64,000 nucleotides of DNA from Candidatus Cloacimonetes bacterium HGW-Cloacimonetes-2 (GCA_002842035.1 PHBP01000005.1:124001-188000); one strand, 5' to 3'. Positions 1 through 9,990 are shown, counted from the first letter of the stretch. Notes: generated from the letters alone by a model not told the origin. Translations and numbers: made by a program.

Positions 1-2
1 AA

Positions 3-3000
3 GCGCTGTTGGGAGGCAGGATCTATCTGCATAGTCTCTATGGAGCAACACAGCCGCACTATGTGAGAACTTTTGCCCATTGGTGCAATCTGATGGGCGA
101 TCCCTCGCTGGAAGCTTGGGTGGGGATACCGGATGCGCTTGAGATGAATGCTCCGGATAGTATAGTTCTGGGTACAAACAGCCTGGAAATCGGGATCATT
201 GGTGCGGACGGAGCAGGGCTGGAGGGAGTCCTGATCACTGCCTTTAGTCCCAGTCTGGATAGAGTAGTGGGCAAAGCACTCACCAATTCTGCCGGGCTGG
301 CATTTCTAAACTTTGCAGAACCCATCACGACAGATCTGATTATTACGGCTGCCAAGCACGATTGCAAACCGCTCCAGAAGAGCATAAGTTTGGATGCAGA
401 AGGCTCGTTGGTCTATTTAAGCCACGGCATTATGGATGATGGCAGCGGTGGTTCCACCGGTAATTCCGATGGTTTTGCCAATCCTCTGGAACAGATAGCT
501 CTGGAAGTTTATCTGAAAAATAGCAGCTTGGTAGAGCATGGAGGATTCAATGCCATCCTCAGTACGGACAATCCCAATGTTCAGATCACTCAATCCAAAT
601 CAGCCTATCCCTCCTTTGCACCGGGAGCGGAGCAAAGCCCGATCCAGCCATTCAGGTTCATCCTATCACCTGCCATACAGCCTCATGAGAGGGTAAGATT
701 CACTCTCAAGCCGGTGGGAGCGGGTAGTCAGCACCTTGAGATGGTCTTTTATCTGGATGCTTACAATGCCGGCTTGAGTCTCGCCAATTACAGCCTGGAT
801 GCCTCCGGCAACGGAGTCCTGGATCCCGGTGAGAGCTGCGGGCTAAACCTTAGGATATCAAACGACGGCATTTATCATGCATTGGGTCTCACTGGGGAAT
901 TGCGGTCTTATAACAGCTTGGTCAGTATTACTGATTCGCTCTCCTTCTTTGGGGATATAGCTTCCGGGGCGCAAGCTCTCTCGCAGAATGGATTTGGTAT
1001 TTCTGGACAGAATGGTCTGATCCCGGGGATGCAGATTCCGCTACAGCTCAGGCTTTACAACGATACAGGTTTTGAGCAGATTTGCGTCTTCAACATCCCG
1101 GTGGGCACGGTGAGCCAAAACACTCCGCTGGGTCCCGATGAATACGGATATCTGATCTATGATATGACAGATACGGCATTTCCGGATTGTCCCGGGTATG
1201 ATTGGTTTGAGATTGCTCCGATGCTGGGCGGGCCGGGGACGCTGGTGCCTGATCTCTTTGATAATGGATCGTGGAGCGCTGAGGGGGAATACTACAACGC
1301 CAGAGCGCTTAAAACCTTGGATTTGCCCTTTACTTTCCCCTTCTATGGTATTATGTACGATCAGATTACAGTCTGTGTAAATGGTTTTATCGCTATGGGA
1401 ATCACCAAGAATGGAGATTTTCGCAATGCCCGGCTGCCGGGTGGACAGGGTCCCAGCCCGATGATTGCTCCCTTTTGGGATGATCTCTGTATGCAGGGCA
1501 CGGACGGGATTTACAACTATTATGACATAGCAAATCACCGCTATATCGTGCAGTATCACGAGATGAGAAATGGCTATGACGGAGAAACCAGGGAGACTTT
1601 CCAGGTGATCTTTTATGATCCTCTATACTACCCGACGGGCCTGGGCGATGGTATGATCAAGATCCAGTATAAGACCTTCAACAATATCGATGTGGGTGGC
1701 TCCGGCATGCCGCCGGTGCAGGGGAATTTCTGCACGATTGGGATCAAGGATCATACCAATACCAGAGGTTTGGAATACTCCTTCAATAATAGCTATGCGC
1801 CTGCGGCAGCACCGCTTGGCAATGGAACTGCCATCCTTATCACCACTATCCCGGCATATCATCAGCAGCCTTATCTGGTGGCAAATGATCTGGTCGTTAC
1901 CGATCTTAGCGGAGACGGTCTGCTGGGTCCGGGAGAAACAGCTACACTCGGCATCAAGCTAAAGAATCTGGGCGCTGCCACTGCTGAGGATGCTCATATT
2001 AGCCTCAGCAGTCTAAGCCCTTATGCCACTGTAATACAGGGACAGAGCTACTATCCGGATATCGCGGGAGCATCCTCTGCCGTCAATCTTACTCCCTTTG
2101 AAATTGCCATATCCGATAGCTGCCCGGCAGATACCAGAATCAACCTGCAGTGTCTGCTTGATTACGCTGGATCAAGCCGGGAAATACCATGTTCAATGTT
2201 TGTCCGCAAGACCAACCTCAGATTCGAGAGTATTTATCTCAATGATACTAATGCAAATGCGGATGGAATTCTCGATCCCGGGGAAACGGCAGATTTGGTG
2301 GTGAACATAGAAAATAACTCACAGGTCTCAGCTCAAAATATAGTCTGCACGGTCACAGTGGCCGGAGATCAGGTAAGCCTGTTGGACGATTCCATCATGA
2401 TCGCTGAGATACCGGCAATGTCCGTCTCCCAGGTCAGCTTCCCCTTCAGGCTGGCGGAAACTGCTCTGATTGGCTCCAGTGCTACGTTCAATGTGGTTTT
2501 TGATTGTGAGCAGATAAGTCCCCAGAATCTGGAGGTTTTGCTGAGAGTAGGAAGCACCGGTCTGAGGGACAACTTTGAGGCAAGTAACTGCAATTATTTG
2601 GCCACTCCTGCACAAGGTGGCTGGGAATGGGGTGTGTCTGGGGCAGTTCCGGCTCATTCGGGAACCAAGCTCTGGGGCACCGGACTCAATCAGGCATATC
2701 CGGATAACGGGCAATTGATTCTACGCTCGCAATTGACCTATCTGGGCAGCGATACAATCTTGGATTTCTGGCATTATTGCGATATGGAAGCCGGAGTCGA
2801 TGGCGGCAATGTAAAGCTCTACAGAAGCGGTTACAACCCTGTATTGATCACTCCTGTGGGGGGATATCCTTATGAGGAGGTCACTGCTCTTGGAGAGCCC
2901 GGATTCTCGGGATCAGCAGGCTGGAGCAGAGCGAGATTTGATCTCAGCCCTTATGCTGGGCAGACCGTGCGCTTGCAATGGACTTTTGCCTCGAATGCTC

Positions 3001-3878
3001 AGGTTAGCGGACAAGGCTGGTTTATAGATGATGTCTCCACAATATCCTATGGCAGCTATCTGGGTAAGCTCACGGGACAGGTTAGCCTCTTGGGAGATCA
3101 GACGCACAGTTCAGACATCTGGTTGCGCACCGGAAGCTACCTTGCCAGAGCTGATTCCACCGGATACTATGAGCTCTATCTGCCGAGAGGAGTTCACAAT
3201 GTTACAGCCACTGCGCCCGGCTATGCGGCAATTGGAGCAATATCTCCTCAGATCAGCCCCGACAACCCTGTTCAAAGCCTGGATTTCACTCTGTGGGAGC
3301 TAAAGCCGGTCACAAACATCAGCTTTAGCCATACCGAGGATCAGATCAGCCTGGTCTGGAATCCTCCCGAGCAGCCTTATTACACCCTGATGGGCTATCA
3401 GATCTTGAGAAAGCTCAATGCTGGCGGCTTTGAAGAGCAGGCAGTGATCACAGATACTCTGTACGCCGAGAATCTGGTATGTCCCGGGACATACAAGTAT
3501 CAAGTAATCGCTCTCTATCAAGAGGGATCGAGCCTTCCCGGCCCTCTGCAAAGCTTCATTTACCCCTTTACGATTGATCCCGATACTCCGCCGGTACCCG
3601 AACAGACCAAGCTCTATGCAAACTATCCCAATCCCTTCAATCCGCGTACCTATATCAGCTTTGATCTGGCGGAATCTGCCGTAGTGGAGCTGAGGATCTT
3701 CAATCTCAGGGGTCAACTGATCCGCACTATCTTTCATGATATGCTGGATGCAGGGAATTATCGCTTTGTCTGGGACGGCAGGGACAGCCAAAACCGCAAG
3801 GTAAGCTCGGGCTTGTACTTTTACCAGCTTCGCTGCCCGGGCATTAACCTCCGGCGTAAGATGATGCTGATTGAATGA
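3..3878 (+). CDS. C-terminal part of a secreted gingipain-type (peptidase C25-like) protein with type IX sorting domain; 5' end outside window
   Basis: The reading frame is open from the first bases, so the gene starts upstream; 1291 codons are visible. The first visible residues contain CNLMGDPSLE, which resembles the end of C25 (gingipain) catalytic domains; the catalytic His and Cys would lie before the window. Then follow a carboxypeptidase-regulatory-like segment, several Ig/CARDB-like repeats that begin with DxNADGILDPGE-type motifs, a jelly-roll region around residues 855-1015, a second regulatory-like domain, a fibronectin III domain near 1100-1180, and a C-terminal sorting domain with NYPNPFNPRT, an FNLRGQ core and a final Lys-rich strand. 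Such C-termini direct passage through the outer membrane by type IX secretion in the FCB group. The peptidase identity rests only on the short N-terminal piece, so other C25-like surface proteins are possible. Confidence 0.8.
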   Translation, partial: ALLGGRIYLHSLYGATQPHYVRTFAHWCNLMGDPSLEAWVGIPDALEMNAPDSIVLGTNSLEIGIIGADGAGLEGVLITAFSPSLDRVVGKALTNSAGLAFLNFAEPITTDLIITAAKHDCKPLQKSISLDAEGSLVYLSHGIMDDGSGGSTGNSDGFANPLEQIALEVYLKNSSLVEHGGFNAILSTDNPNVQITQSKSAYPSFAPGAEQSPIQPFRFILSPAIQPHERVRFTLKPVGAGSQHLEMVFYLDAYNAGLSLANYSLDASGNGVLDPGESCGLNLRISNDGIYHALGLTGELRSYNSLVSITDSLSFFGDIASGAQALSQNGFGISGQNGLIPGMQIPLQLRLYNDTGFEQICVFNIPVGTVSQNTPLGPDEYGYLIYDMTDTAFPDCPGYDWFEIAPMLGGPGTLVPDLFDNGSWSAEGEYYNARALKTLDLPFTFPFYGIMYDQITVCVNGFIAMGITKNGDFRNARLPGGQGPSPMIAPFWDDLCMQGTDGIYNYYDIANHRYIVQYHEMRNGYDGETRETFQVIFYDPLYYPTGLGDGMIKIQYKTFNNIDVGGSGMPPVQGNFCTIGIKDHTNTRGLEYSFNNSYAPAAAPLGNGTAILITTIPAYHQQPYLVANDLVVTDLSGDGLLGPGETATLGIKLKNLGAATAEDAHISLSSLSPYATVIQGQSYYPDIAGASSAVNLTPFEIAISDSCPADTRINLQCLLDYAGSSREIPCSMFVRKTNLRFESIYLNDTNANADGILDPGETADLVVNIENNSQVSAQNIVCTVTVAGDQVSLLDDSIMIAEIPAMSVSQVSFPFRLAETALIGSSATFNVVFDCEQISPQNLEVLLRVGSTGLRDNFEASNCNYLATPAQGGWEWGVSGAVPAHSGTKLWGTGLNQAYPDNGQLILRSQLTYLGSDTILDFWHYCDMEAGVDGGNVKLYRSGYNPVLITPVGGYPYEEVTALGEPGFSGSAGWSRARFDLSPYAGQTVRLQWTFASNAQVSGQGWFIDDVSTISYGSYLGKLTGQVSLLGDQTHSSDIWLRTGSYLARADSTGYYELYLPRGVHNVTATAPGYAAIGAISPQISPDNPVQSLDFTLWELKPVTNISFSHTEDQISLVWNPPEQPYYTLMGYQILRKLNAGGFEEQAVITDTLYAENLVCPGTYKYQVIALYQEGSSLPGPLQSFIYPFTIDPDTPPVPEQTKLYANYPNPFNPRTYISFDLAESAVVELRIFNLRGQLIRTIFHDMLDAGNYRFVWDGRDSQNRKVSSGLYFYQLRCPGINLRRKMMLIE

Positions 3879-3930
3879 TCCAAGCTTCTGAGAGATGAAT
3901 CCAAGACTTGACCCAAGTCTGGTAAGTATA

Positions 3931-3968
3931 GAAAAAGGGACGGTTTAAAACCGTCCCTTATCTTTAAT
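3931..3968. terminator. bidirectional rho-independent terminator between convergent genes
   Basis: A near-perfect palindrome with ten-base arms (gggacggttt and aaaccgtccc, 3937-3957) is flanked by a T-rich tract on the plus side (ttatcttt) and by an A-run (gaaaaa) that becomes a T-run on the minus strand. It sits in the 99-bp gap between two convergent genes and can serve both. Confidence 0.85.
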
Positions 3969-3977
3969 TGGATTGTC

Positions 3978-6900
3978 TTATTTACTGAGGATGAGCTTCT
4001 TGGTGGCGCTGTAGTTACCGCTGGTCATACGATAGAGGTAGATACCGCTGCCCACGAAGTTTCCTGAGGCATCCTTGCCATCCCAGTTCACACTGTAGTT
4101 ACCGGCACTTGCGTGATCGCGATCAAAGCTGCGCATGATTTGTCCACGCAGATTGTAGATATCGATCCTGGCATTTCCGGCATCCGCCATCGAGTAAGAG
4201 ATGGTGGTATTGGGATTGAAAGGATTGGGGTAGGCGTTGTTGAGGCTGGTAACAACGGGGATAGCGGGAGTTCCGGGATCTTGCGGGCCGGTGGTCATAG
4301 AGACCATCAAGGGACCGAAGAAGGTGGAAATGCCGCTCATATCAAGGCTCTGCAGCCAGTAATAGTAGTTGTTTCCGGCTTCTACTTCATAATCCGGGTA
4401 GCTGTAATTGATCTGAGAACCAATTTGATCGCCTGTGCTGATGGCTTCGGCATTGATCTGAATTGCGTTGGAGAGATCATTTGCAGTGTTGCGGAGGATA
4501 TTATAGCCCAGATGATCAGTCTCGGAAGCCACCATCCAGGAGATTGTAACGAAGGAATTTGCCATCGCAGTGGCTGTGAAACTGGTCAATTCTACCGGAA
4601 GAGTCTGCGGGTTTTCACCGAACATAATGGTCACACCACCAGCCTTGGCATCGGTGGAATAAGGACCGCCAACACCATTGTTGTGGTACTGGATACCCTT
4701 GGTTCCATCGGCATTCTCGATACCGATCGTGGGGGTATGGGCAGTTCCGGTGATATCATTGAAGTTCATTGCAATCCTGCCATCTGCATAGAGCACAAGC
4801 TGTGCTGTAACAGATTGCTGAGGATCATAAGCTGATCCGGTTCTACCGACATTCTTGTATGTAATTACAAAGCGATCCTGGTAGTTTCCGTAGTAGATAT
4901 GAGAGAATCCTTCATAATACTCAAGGTCATCCCAGAACAGGGCAATCAGATTATTAGGCGTACTATTGATCGGTATTGTGGCATTTGTATAGGCGGTAGC
5001 ACCTGTTCCAAAGCTTACAAAACCGTTTGTAGAGATGTAGCAATTGGTGTAAGGGCTGCCATAATAGTTAAATTCGAAGCCCAGATCAATCGGTCCCCAG
5101 TATCCATCATCGAGTGAACCGCTGGTGGGAGTGGAGCTTACTTCTGCTGTCTGCAGGTTGAGCCAGTAATAGGAAGGAGTCGTGGGGGCAGCAACCGAGA
5201 GGTTATTGGCAAAGTAGTATCCACCCGCTGTGGAAGCTGTATCACCACCACCGGCATTACCGGCATCGGTTCCGGTTCCGCTGAGGGGAATCTCGTGCAA
5301 GACTTTGGCCAGTGTATCAGTAACTTTCAAAGTAGCAGTGAATTCGCCAACGGCAGTAGGTGAGAATCTGGCGGTGAAATTATAGCTTTGGCTGGGGCTA
5401 AGCACCACAGGATAGCTATTGGGATCGAGCAAGCTGAACATCTCGCTGCCTGCCAGGCTGACTTCGCTAATGGTGAGCGGGCTCAGACCATCGTTTGAAA
5501 CAGTGAAAACCTGGCTGGTGCTTGCTCCCGCATTCACCGTGCCAAAGCTCTTGCTGGAGGGGTTAATGCTAAAGAGGGCTTCTGCTGCGATATGCTTGAA
5601 GCTGATATTGTCGATATCCAGATAGTAATCTCCCGCCGCTCTGGTAGCCTGCAATTTGACTACGACTATATCGTCGGCATTGGCAAGCTTGGCTTGGCTC
5701 AGGAAGACGCTGCACGTAGCAAAAGCGTTGCTGGTGTTGTGATTGCTGCTATCGATAGTGTAGAGGGTCTCAAAGGTGAGTCCGCTATCGGTGGAAAGCA
5801 TCACATCGAGCTTGTCGCCAGTAGCCAGAACGTAGGCAGTGCTGGGATAACCTGTATATTCCACATAGCGATAGTCAAAATCCAGCCTTGTATTGGCTGT
5901 GATGGGTCCTACGGGAGGAGTTGTGACGTAGCAGCTGCTTGCTGATGACCACAGGTTTTTGTACAAGCCATTGCCGCTTTGACCGTGACTCGGTAGAATA
6001 GTCATATCACTGGTCCAATTGGCAGGCAGTGAAACGCCGGCATCAAAGGTCTCGGTGTAGGGCATAGGACGTGTGGGATCAGCCTTGGTGGTAAAGTTCC
6101 ATTCTGAGCCCTGAACTTCCTGTTCGCCATTGAGAGTGGTCACTCTCCAGAAGATCTGGGTGCTGTAGGGCCAAGAAGAGCTATGCGTATATTGGCTTTG
6201 AGTTACGATAGCACCATCGACGATGTTATAGTTACCAGCGGCTAAGCCAACCTGGACTTTGAATCCGGTAGCACCTGCTACATCAGCCCAATTGAGCATA
6301 ACGGTATTCGCTTGGTTAGTGGCGTTGTTTGTTGGTGCTGTAACGGAAGGAACACCTGTAAGGGTAGTGAATTTCCACTCAGTGCCTTGCACTTCCTGAT
6401 CACCGTTGAGAGTGGTCACTCTCCAGAAATAGGCTGTATTAAAGAGCCAATTGCTGCTGTGAGTGTACTGGCTTTCAGTCACGACCGCACCATCGATCAG
6501 GTTGTAATTACCGGTCTCAGTGCCGACACTTACTTTGTAGCCTGTAGCACCGGCAACATCTCCCCAATTGAGGATAACATTCAATGCATTGGCGATAGAG
6601 TTATTCGAAGGAGTTGTGACGGAAGGAGTTCCGGCAGCAGTTGTGAAGCTCCAAACAGGAAGTTCAGCGCCATCGGAGGCATTGCCGAATTCATTGTAGG
6701 GATCGACTTTCCAATAATAGGTCTTGCCAAATTGGAAATTCGTCTCTGGATCGAATGTGTTTGCCTCACCATCGTAGGCGACTTCCAGGGCTTCCGGATC
6801 GGTTCCCAGGAAGAGCTTGTAACCCGTGGGCGAGCCACCGCCGGAAGTCCAGCTCAGGTTAGCGTTGATTGCCACGCTGGTGGCGCTGTTTGAGGGGCTG

Positions 6901-8342
6901 GGTGAAGCAGCAGGATTGGGAGGATTATTGGCTGCTGCGATCTTGATCTCGTCAACAGAGGCTCCATAAGCTGAATAAGTGGCATTGGTGCCATCTCTGA
7001 ATCTGATCAGTCTGCCATCACCGACATAAGCTGCCAATGAAACATCCGCCATCTGATATGCTGATTGAGATGAGGCGGCGGAGAGATAGGCAAGAACTGT
7101 CCAGCTTGCGCCGTTATCAGTCGAAATCTCGCAATAAGTCGTATCTTGGCCTGCAACTTTACTATCTGCATCTTTCCAGAAGAAGGACAATGCATGATTA
7201 GCAGGGATGTTTACGGGCGGAAGCTGTAAGCAAGCCCAATAAAGAGCGGAATAATTGTAGGTTACACGGGCTGCTCCGGCAGTGCTGTTGTAAGTACCTG
7301 ATGTCGCTCTGGTCCAGGTACCCTGGGCGTAGTTTGCAGCACCATTACTCTTGGTAACTTGGTAGTTTACCCAGCCCACGGGAGGGAAGGTGGTATTGTT
7401 GAAACCCTCTGTATAGGGGAAGCTGGTGATGGTGGGATCTGCCATGGTCGTAAAAGACCATGTGGGGCAGTTGGCATATCCTGTGGATCCATTAGCATTC
7501 CAGGGAACCACTTTCCAATAGTAAGTCGTGGAGTACTGTAAAACTCCCGGATTGAAGGAGGTGCTTGTTTGGCTTTCGTGCCCAATATTTGGATTACCTT
7601 CAGCCGGTAGGGTCGTGCCAAAATACACGTCATAACCGGTAGGTGCGCCGCCACCGTTAGACCAGGAAAGTGGGGTGCTTAATCCAATATTTGTTGCTAA
7701 ATCTGCAGGATTTGGATTAGTTGCGGGATTGGGGGGATTTGCGCTGGGAGTCATCAGTATGACTTGATTTGGCGAGTTACCTCTGCTGGTGGCAGTAGGT
7801 GGTGAAGCCGGATTTGGGTTTGTAGAATCGCTTCTATACCACATTGCCGTGTTTGTTCCTGAAGTATAAGCATACCACAACGCATTGGTTGTTCCATAAT
7901 TAGGTGAGTTTTCGTCAATTGCGATCACAAGGTTGCTGGTACCATCATAGGAAAAAGGTGTGTTAAATGTGATCTCCCACCAACCGGGTGCAGTTGGCAT
8001 AACCAGATTACCACTATAAACTTGGGTCAAACCACTCAAGGGTACCCAGTCAGTAGTAGTACTGAATGCCGTTTTTGTCGTATTGCCAAGATAGATTGTC
8101 CAGTTGTTACTGCTGGCAGTAGAACCGGAAACAAAGTAGAACTTAATACCGACAAGAGTATTAGCTGCGCCCAGTTGAGCTTGCGTAACAATCTGTTGGG
8201 TGTAGTTGTAACCCCAGTTAGTCGATAACGGCACGGTATTAACTGTCGCTGTGCCTGATCCAATCGTTATGTCCGCTAAAGCGGTTGTGAACGTCCCCAG
8301 TAGCGCGACCAGGAACATGATAAAGAGTAGGTGTTTTCTCAT
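3978..8342 (-). CDS. giant secreted protein with fibronectin/Ig-like repeats and type IX sorting domain
   Basis: 1454 residues. A signal peptide (MRKHLLFIMFLVALLGTFTT, then ALA) is followed by a beta-rich N-terminal domain. Repeated fibronectin III-like modules come next, each opening with NPPNPA or PSVT and containing LNWGDVAGATGY-like strands. A jelly-roll region around 750-900, an ASPM/choice-of-anchor-D-like domain (SKSFGTVNAGASTSQVFTVS), a nidogen-like domain and a fibronectin module follow. The C-terminus is YPNPFNPNTTISYSM with a DIYNLRGQ core, the type IX sorting signal. It is probably an exported surface adhesin or glycan-binding protein; no enzymatic motif is visible. A taaggagt ribosome site lies just before the ATG. 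The last FN3 plus sorting module is paralogous to that of the LamG protein at 50524-51864. Confidence 0.85.
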   Translation of the reverse strand: MRKHLLFIMFLVALLGTFTTALADITIGSGTATVNTVPLSTNWGYNYTQQIVTQAQLGAANTLVGIKFYFVSGSTASSNNWTIYLGNTTKTAFSTTTDWVPLSGLTQVYSGNLVMPTAPGWWEITFNTPFSYDGTSNLVIAIDENSPNYGTTNALWYAYTSGTNTAMWYRSDSTNPNPASPPTATSRGNSPNQVILMTPSANPPNPATNPNPADLATNIGLSTPLSWSNGGGAPTGYDVYFGTTLPAEGNPNIGHESQTSTSFNPGVLQYSTTYYWKVVPWNANGSTGYANCPTWSFTTMADPTITSFPYTEGFNNTTFPPVGWVNYQVTKSNGAANYAQGTWTRATSGTYNSTAGAARVTYNYSALYWACLQLPPVNIPANHALSFFWKDADSKVAGQDTTYCEISTDNGASWTVLAYLSAASSQSAYQMADVSLAAYVGDGRLIRFRDGTNATYSAYGASVDEIKIAAANNPPNPAASPSPSNSATSVAINANLSWTSGGGSPTGYKLFLGTDPEALEVAYDGEANTFDPETNFQFGKTYYWKVDPYNEFGNASDGAELPVWSFTTAAGTPSVTTPSNNSIANALNVILNWGDVAGATGYKVSVGTETGNYNLIDGAVVTESQYTHSSNWLFNTAYFWRVTTLNGDQEVQGTEWKFTTLTGVPSVTAPTNNATNQANTVMLNWADVAGATGFKVQVGLAAGNYNIVDGAIVTQSQYTHSSSWPYSTQIFWRVTTLNGEQEVQGSEWNFTTKADPTRPMPYTETFDAGVSLPANWTSDMTILPSHGQSGNGLYKNLWSSASSCYVTTPPVGPITANTRLDFDYRYVEYTGYPSTAYVLATGDKLDVMLSTDSGLTFETLYTIDSSNHNTSNAFATCSVFLSQAKLANADDIVVVKLQATRAAGDYYLDIDNISFKHIAAEALFSINPSSKSFGTVNAGASTSQVFTVSNDGLSPLTISEVSLAGSEMFSLLDPNSYPVVLSPSQSYNFTARFSPTAVGEFTATLKVTDTLAKVLHEIPLSGTGTDAGNAGGGDTASTAGGYYFANNLSVAAPTTPSYYWLNLQTAEVSSTPTSGSLDDGYWGPIDLGFEFNYYGSPYTNCYISTNGFVSFGTGATAYTNATIPINSTPNNLIALFWDDLEYYEGFSHIYYGNYQDRFVITYKNVGRTGSAYDPQQSVTAQLVLYADGRIAMNFNDITGTAHTPTIGIENADGTKGIQYHNNGVGGPYSTDAKAGGVTIMFGENPQTLPVELTSFTATAMANSFVTISWMVASETDHLGYNILRNTANDLSNAIQINAEAISTGDQIGSQINYSYPDYEVEAGNNYYYWLQSLDMSGISTFFGPLMVSMTTGPQDPGTPAIPVVTSLNNAYPNPFNPNTTISYSMADAGNARIDIYNLRGQIMRSFDRDHASAGNYSVNWDGKDASGNFVGSGIYLYRMTSGNYSATKKLILSK

Positions 8343-8712
8343 AGATACTCCTTATGAGTTATTATTTATCGGATACTTATATTCAGATTGCGCGCAGGTG
8401 CTTGTAGAGCTAGTGGGAATGAGCCTGAAAGGGGGATAAAAGGGCATTAAAAATTTTAACAAAAAACAGGAACTGCCGCCTTTAAGTCTCATATACAAAA
8501 ACCTTTATACTATTTATTCTTTGGATGTTCTGCAAGATATTTCCATCCAAGTACATCAGCTTGTACTACTTTAGGATTGTCAACTGATTTTTATAGTTTT
8601 TTCCAAAGTTATAGGTTACCAGATTGTTTTTTGGAATTGTTGTCAGGGTAGTTGCATTATTTATGGTTCTAAATTTTAGCATTAACTCCTGACAATGGTG
8701 ATCGATTACCCT

Positions 8713-8741
8713 TATAAATGCCAATGTTTTAGCAGTGTCAA
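8713..8741 (-). promoter_or_regulatory. sigma-70-like promoter, TTGACA - 17 bp - TTTATA
   Basis: On the minus strand TTGACA (8741-8736) is separated by exactly 17 bases from TTTATA (8718-8713). It points towards the giant secreted gene that starts at 8342 and would give a leader of about 360 nucleotides. A plus-strand CTGACA - 18 - TATAAA overlaps the same -10 bases. Confidence 0.5.
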
Positions 8742-8778
8742 CAGCGCATTGCCGACTCCCTGCTCCTCCCTGCCCTCT

Positions 8779-8830
8779 GCTTCATATCCTGCTTGTTGCC
8801 TGCTTCTATCCTGCTTGAATCCTGCATGAA
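8779..8830 (+). repeat. 52-bp intergenic repeat, copy 1 (iterated CCTGCTTG units)
   Basis: Contains successive units of the type cctgcttgnntc and ends in tcctgcatgaa. A second copy with about seven differences lies at 36945-36996. Both copies are in non-coding DNA and in the same orientation. Confidence 0.7.
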
Positions 8831-8938
8831 CATCCATCATATAGCTGTCCTGCAAGGTTTTAGCAATGTACAAATGAATGGGTGCCCAAGTGGCGGTTAA
8901 TGCGTTTATTGAGTGGATTAGCCCTGAAACACCGAGGT

Positions 8939-9745
8939 TTAGCTGTTTCTAAGTTTCTTCACTTTACCTACAAAATCCTCAAGTCTTTGGGTAGAGATAT
9001 TGTTTGCCCAGTTGCCCTGCTCTTTGAAATGAGAGCCGATGATAAAGCCATCTGCAAGATGCCAGTACTTCTCTATATTCTCTGCTGTGATACCGCTGCC
9101 GATCAGGATGGGCAGTCCGGTGGCTCCTCTGGTCTCGACAAGATCATCCACTGCGGCTTCTGTCCCGGTGCTGCTGCCTGTGATGATCATACCATCGGCA
9201 GAGAAGAATTCAGCGGCTTTGGCAATCTCTGATAGGCTGAGATCGCCGGTGATAGCGTGAGAGCTGTGTTTTTTGCGGATATCGGTGAAGATTCTGATTC
9301 TCTCTGCTCCGATCAGTTTGCGATAACGCAGGAGTTCACCGGCGTCGCTATCCATATAGCCTTCATCGGCTAGATGACCAAAGACAAAGCCTTCCGCGCG
9401 AATGAAATCCAGCCGGGCAGCATTGGCAGCCGCCAGGGCGGCTCGATTGGCACCGGCAAGGATCTGGATTCCGATCGGTCTGGTAAAGACCTGGCGTACC
9501 GCGAAAGCCACAGCAGTCATCGTTGCAGTAATTTCTTCTCCGACCCGGCGGTTCAGATAGGGCAAATCGTGCATATTTTCCAGGATAATTGCGTCTAAAC
9601 CATAGTCTTGGTAGAGCTTAGCTTCTGCACAGGCATCGAAAATGATCTCGCTGATTGGGGCTTGGTGGCGGGGAGTTCCGGGCAGGGCTTTGACGTGAAC
9701 CATCCCGATAATGGCTTTGCTTTGCAGCGAATTGATGATATCCAT
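8939..9745 (-). CDS. BtpA/SgcQ family TIM-barrel protein
   Basis: 268 residues, the normal length of the BtpA/SgcQ family. Family signatures seen are the N-terminal GMVHVKALPGTP, the DGLDAIILENMHDLPY-like strand (here YGLDAIILENMHDLPY), PIGIQILAGAN, FIRAEGFVFGHLADEGYMDSDA and the C-terminal PILIGSGITAENI phosphate-binding-like loop. The family is named for a cyanobacterial photosystem I biogenesis factor, but members in heterotrophs are probably enzymes or binding proteins of unknown substrate, so no reaction is assigned. It is transcribed alone. A hairpin and a promoter lie upstream (9782-9888), and the former may end the parAB transcript. Confidence 0.85.
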   Translation of the reverse strand: MDIINSLQSKAIIGMVHVKALPGTPRHQAPISEIIFDACAEAKLYQDYGLDAIILENMHDLPYLNRRVGEEITATMTAVAFAVRQVFTRPIGIQILAGANRAALAAANAARLDFIRAEGFVFGHLADEGYMDSDAGELLRYRKLIGAERIRIFTDIRKKHSSHAITGDLSLSEIAKAAEFFSADGMIITGSSTGTEAAVDDLVETRGATGLPILIGSGITAENIEKYWHLADGFIIGSHFKEQGNWANNISTQRLEDFVGKVKKLRNS

Positions 9746-9779
9746 AATCTTACTCCCTAAATCTCAGGATTATTTTGGG

Positions 9780-9819
9780 GATAAAAAAACCGTGGGGAAC
9801 ACCGGGCGGTGTCCCCACG
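9780..9819 (-). terminator. rho-independent terminator on the minus strand, upstream of the BtpA-family gene
   Basis: A GC-rich stem (GTGGGGACACC pairing with GGTGTTCCCCAC around a short loop) is followed on the minus strand by gg and seven T residues. It can end the rsmG-parA-parB transcript. Because a promoter-like sequence lies just upstream at 9860-9888, it may also end a short RNA or attenuate the BtpA-family gene. Confidence 0.75.
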
Positions 9820-9859
9820 ACTCGGAGGGCATTCTATGTAGGGTCTGTAGGCTAATGAC

Positions 9860-9888
9860 ATAATATAATGACTTTGCAAGAAAAGCAA
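9860..9888 (-). promoter_or_regulatory. promoter-like TTGCTT - 17 bp - TATTAT on minus strand
   Basis: TTGCTT (9888-9883) and TATTAT (9865-9860) are spaced by 17 bases on the minus strand. A start about seven bases downstream would yield a leader that runs straight into the strong hairpin at 9780-9819 before the BtpA-family start codon at 9745. Confidence 0.45.
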
Positions 9889-9990
9889 ATTCTTTTTTTG
9901 GGATTTTTGCTTTTCCTTGTTGTTGAAGTTTTTCCCCGGCAGTTACCAAGTTGCATAGGTGGCTGATATAAAATCATTTAAAAGAGTCTC

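Larger units (their letters stand above)
8343..8938. other. 596-bp AT-rich non-coding gap holding the leader/promoter of the giant secreted gene and an intergenic repeat
   Basis: I see no credible reading frame. The stretch holds a ribosome site for the minus-strand gene (8346-8352), a consensus-like minus-strand promoter at 8713-8741, an imperfect inverted repeat TTGTCAGG...CCTGACAA (8639-8646 and 8688-8695), and one copy of a pyrimidine-rich 52-bp repeat (8779-8830). The rest is AT-rich sequence without recognisable structure. Confidence 0.6.

Noticed and set aside
8881-8938. tRNA-like stretch (gtgcccaagtggcggttaat)
   Set aside because: No acceptor or T-arm pairing could be completed.
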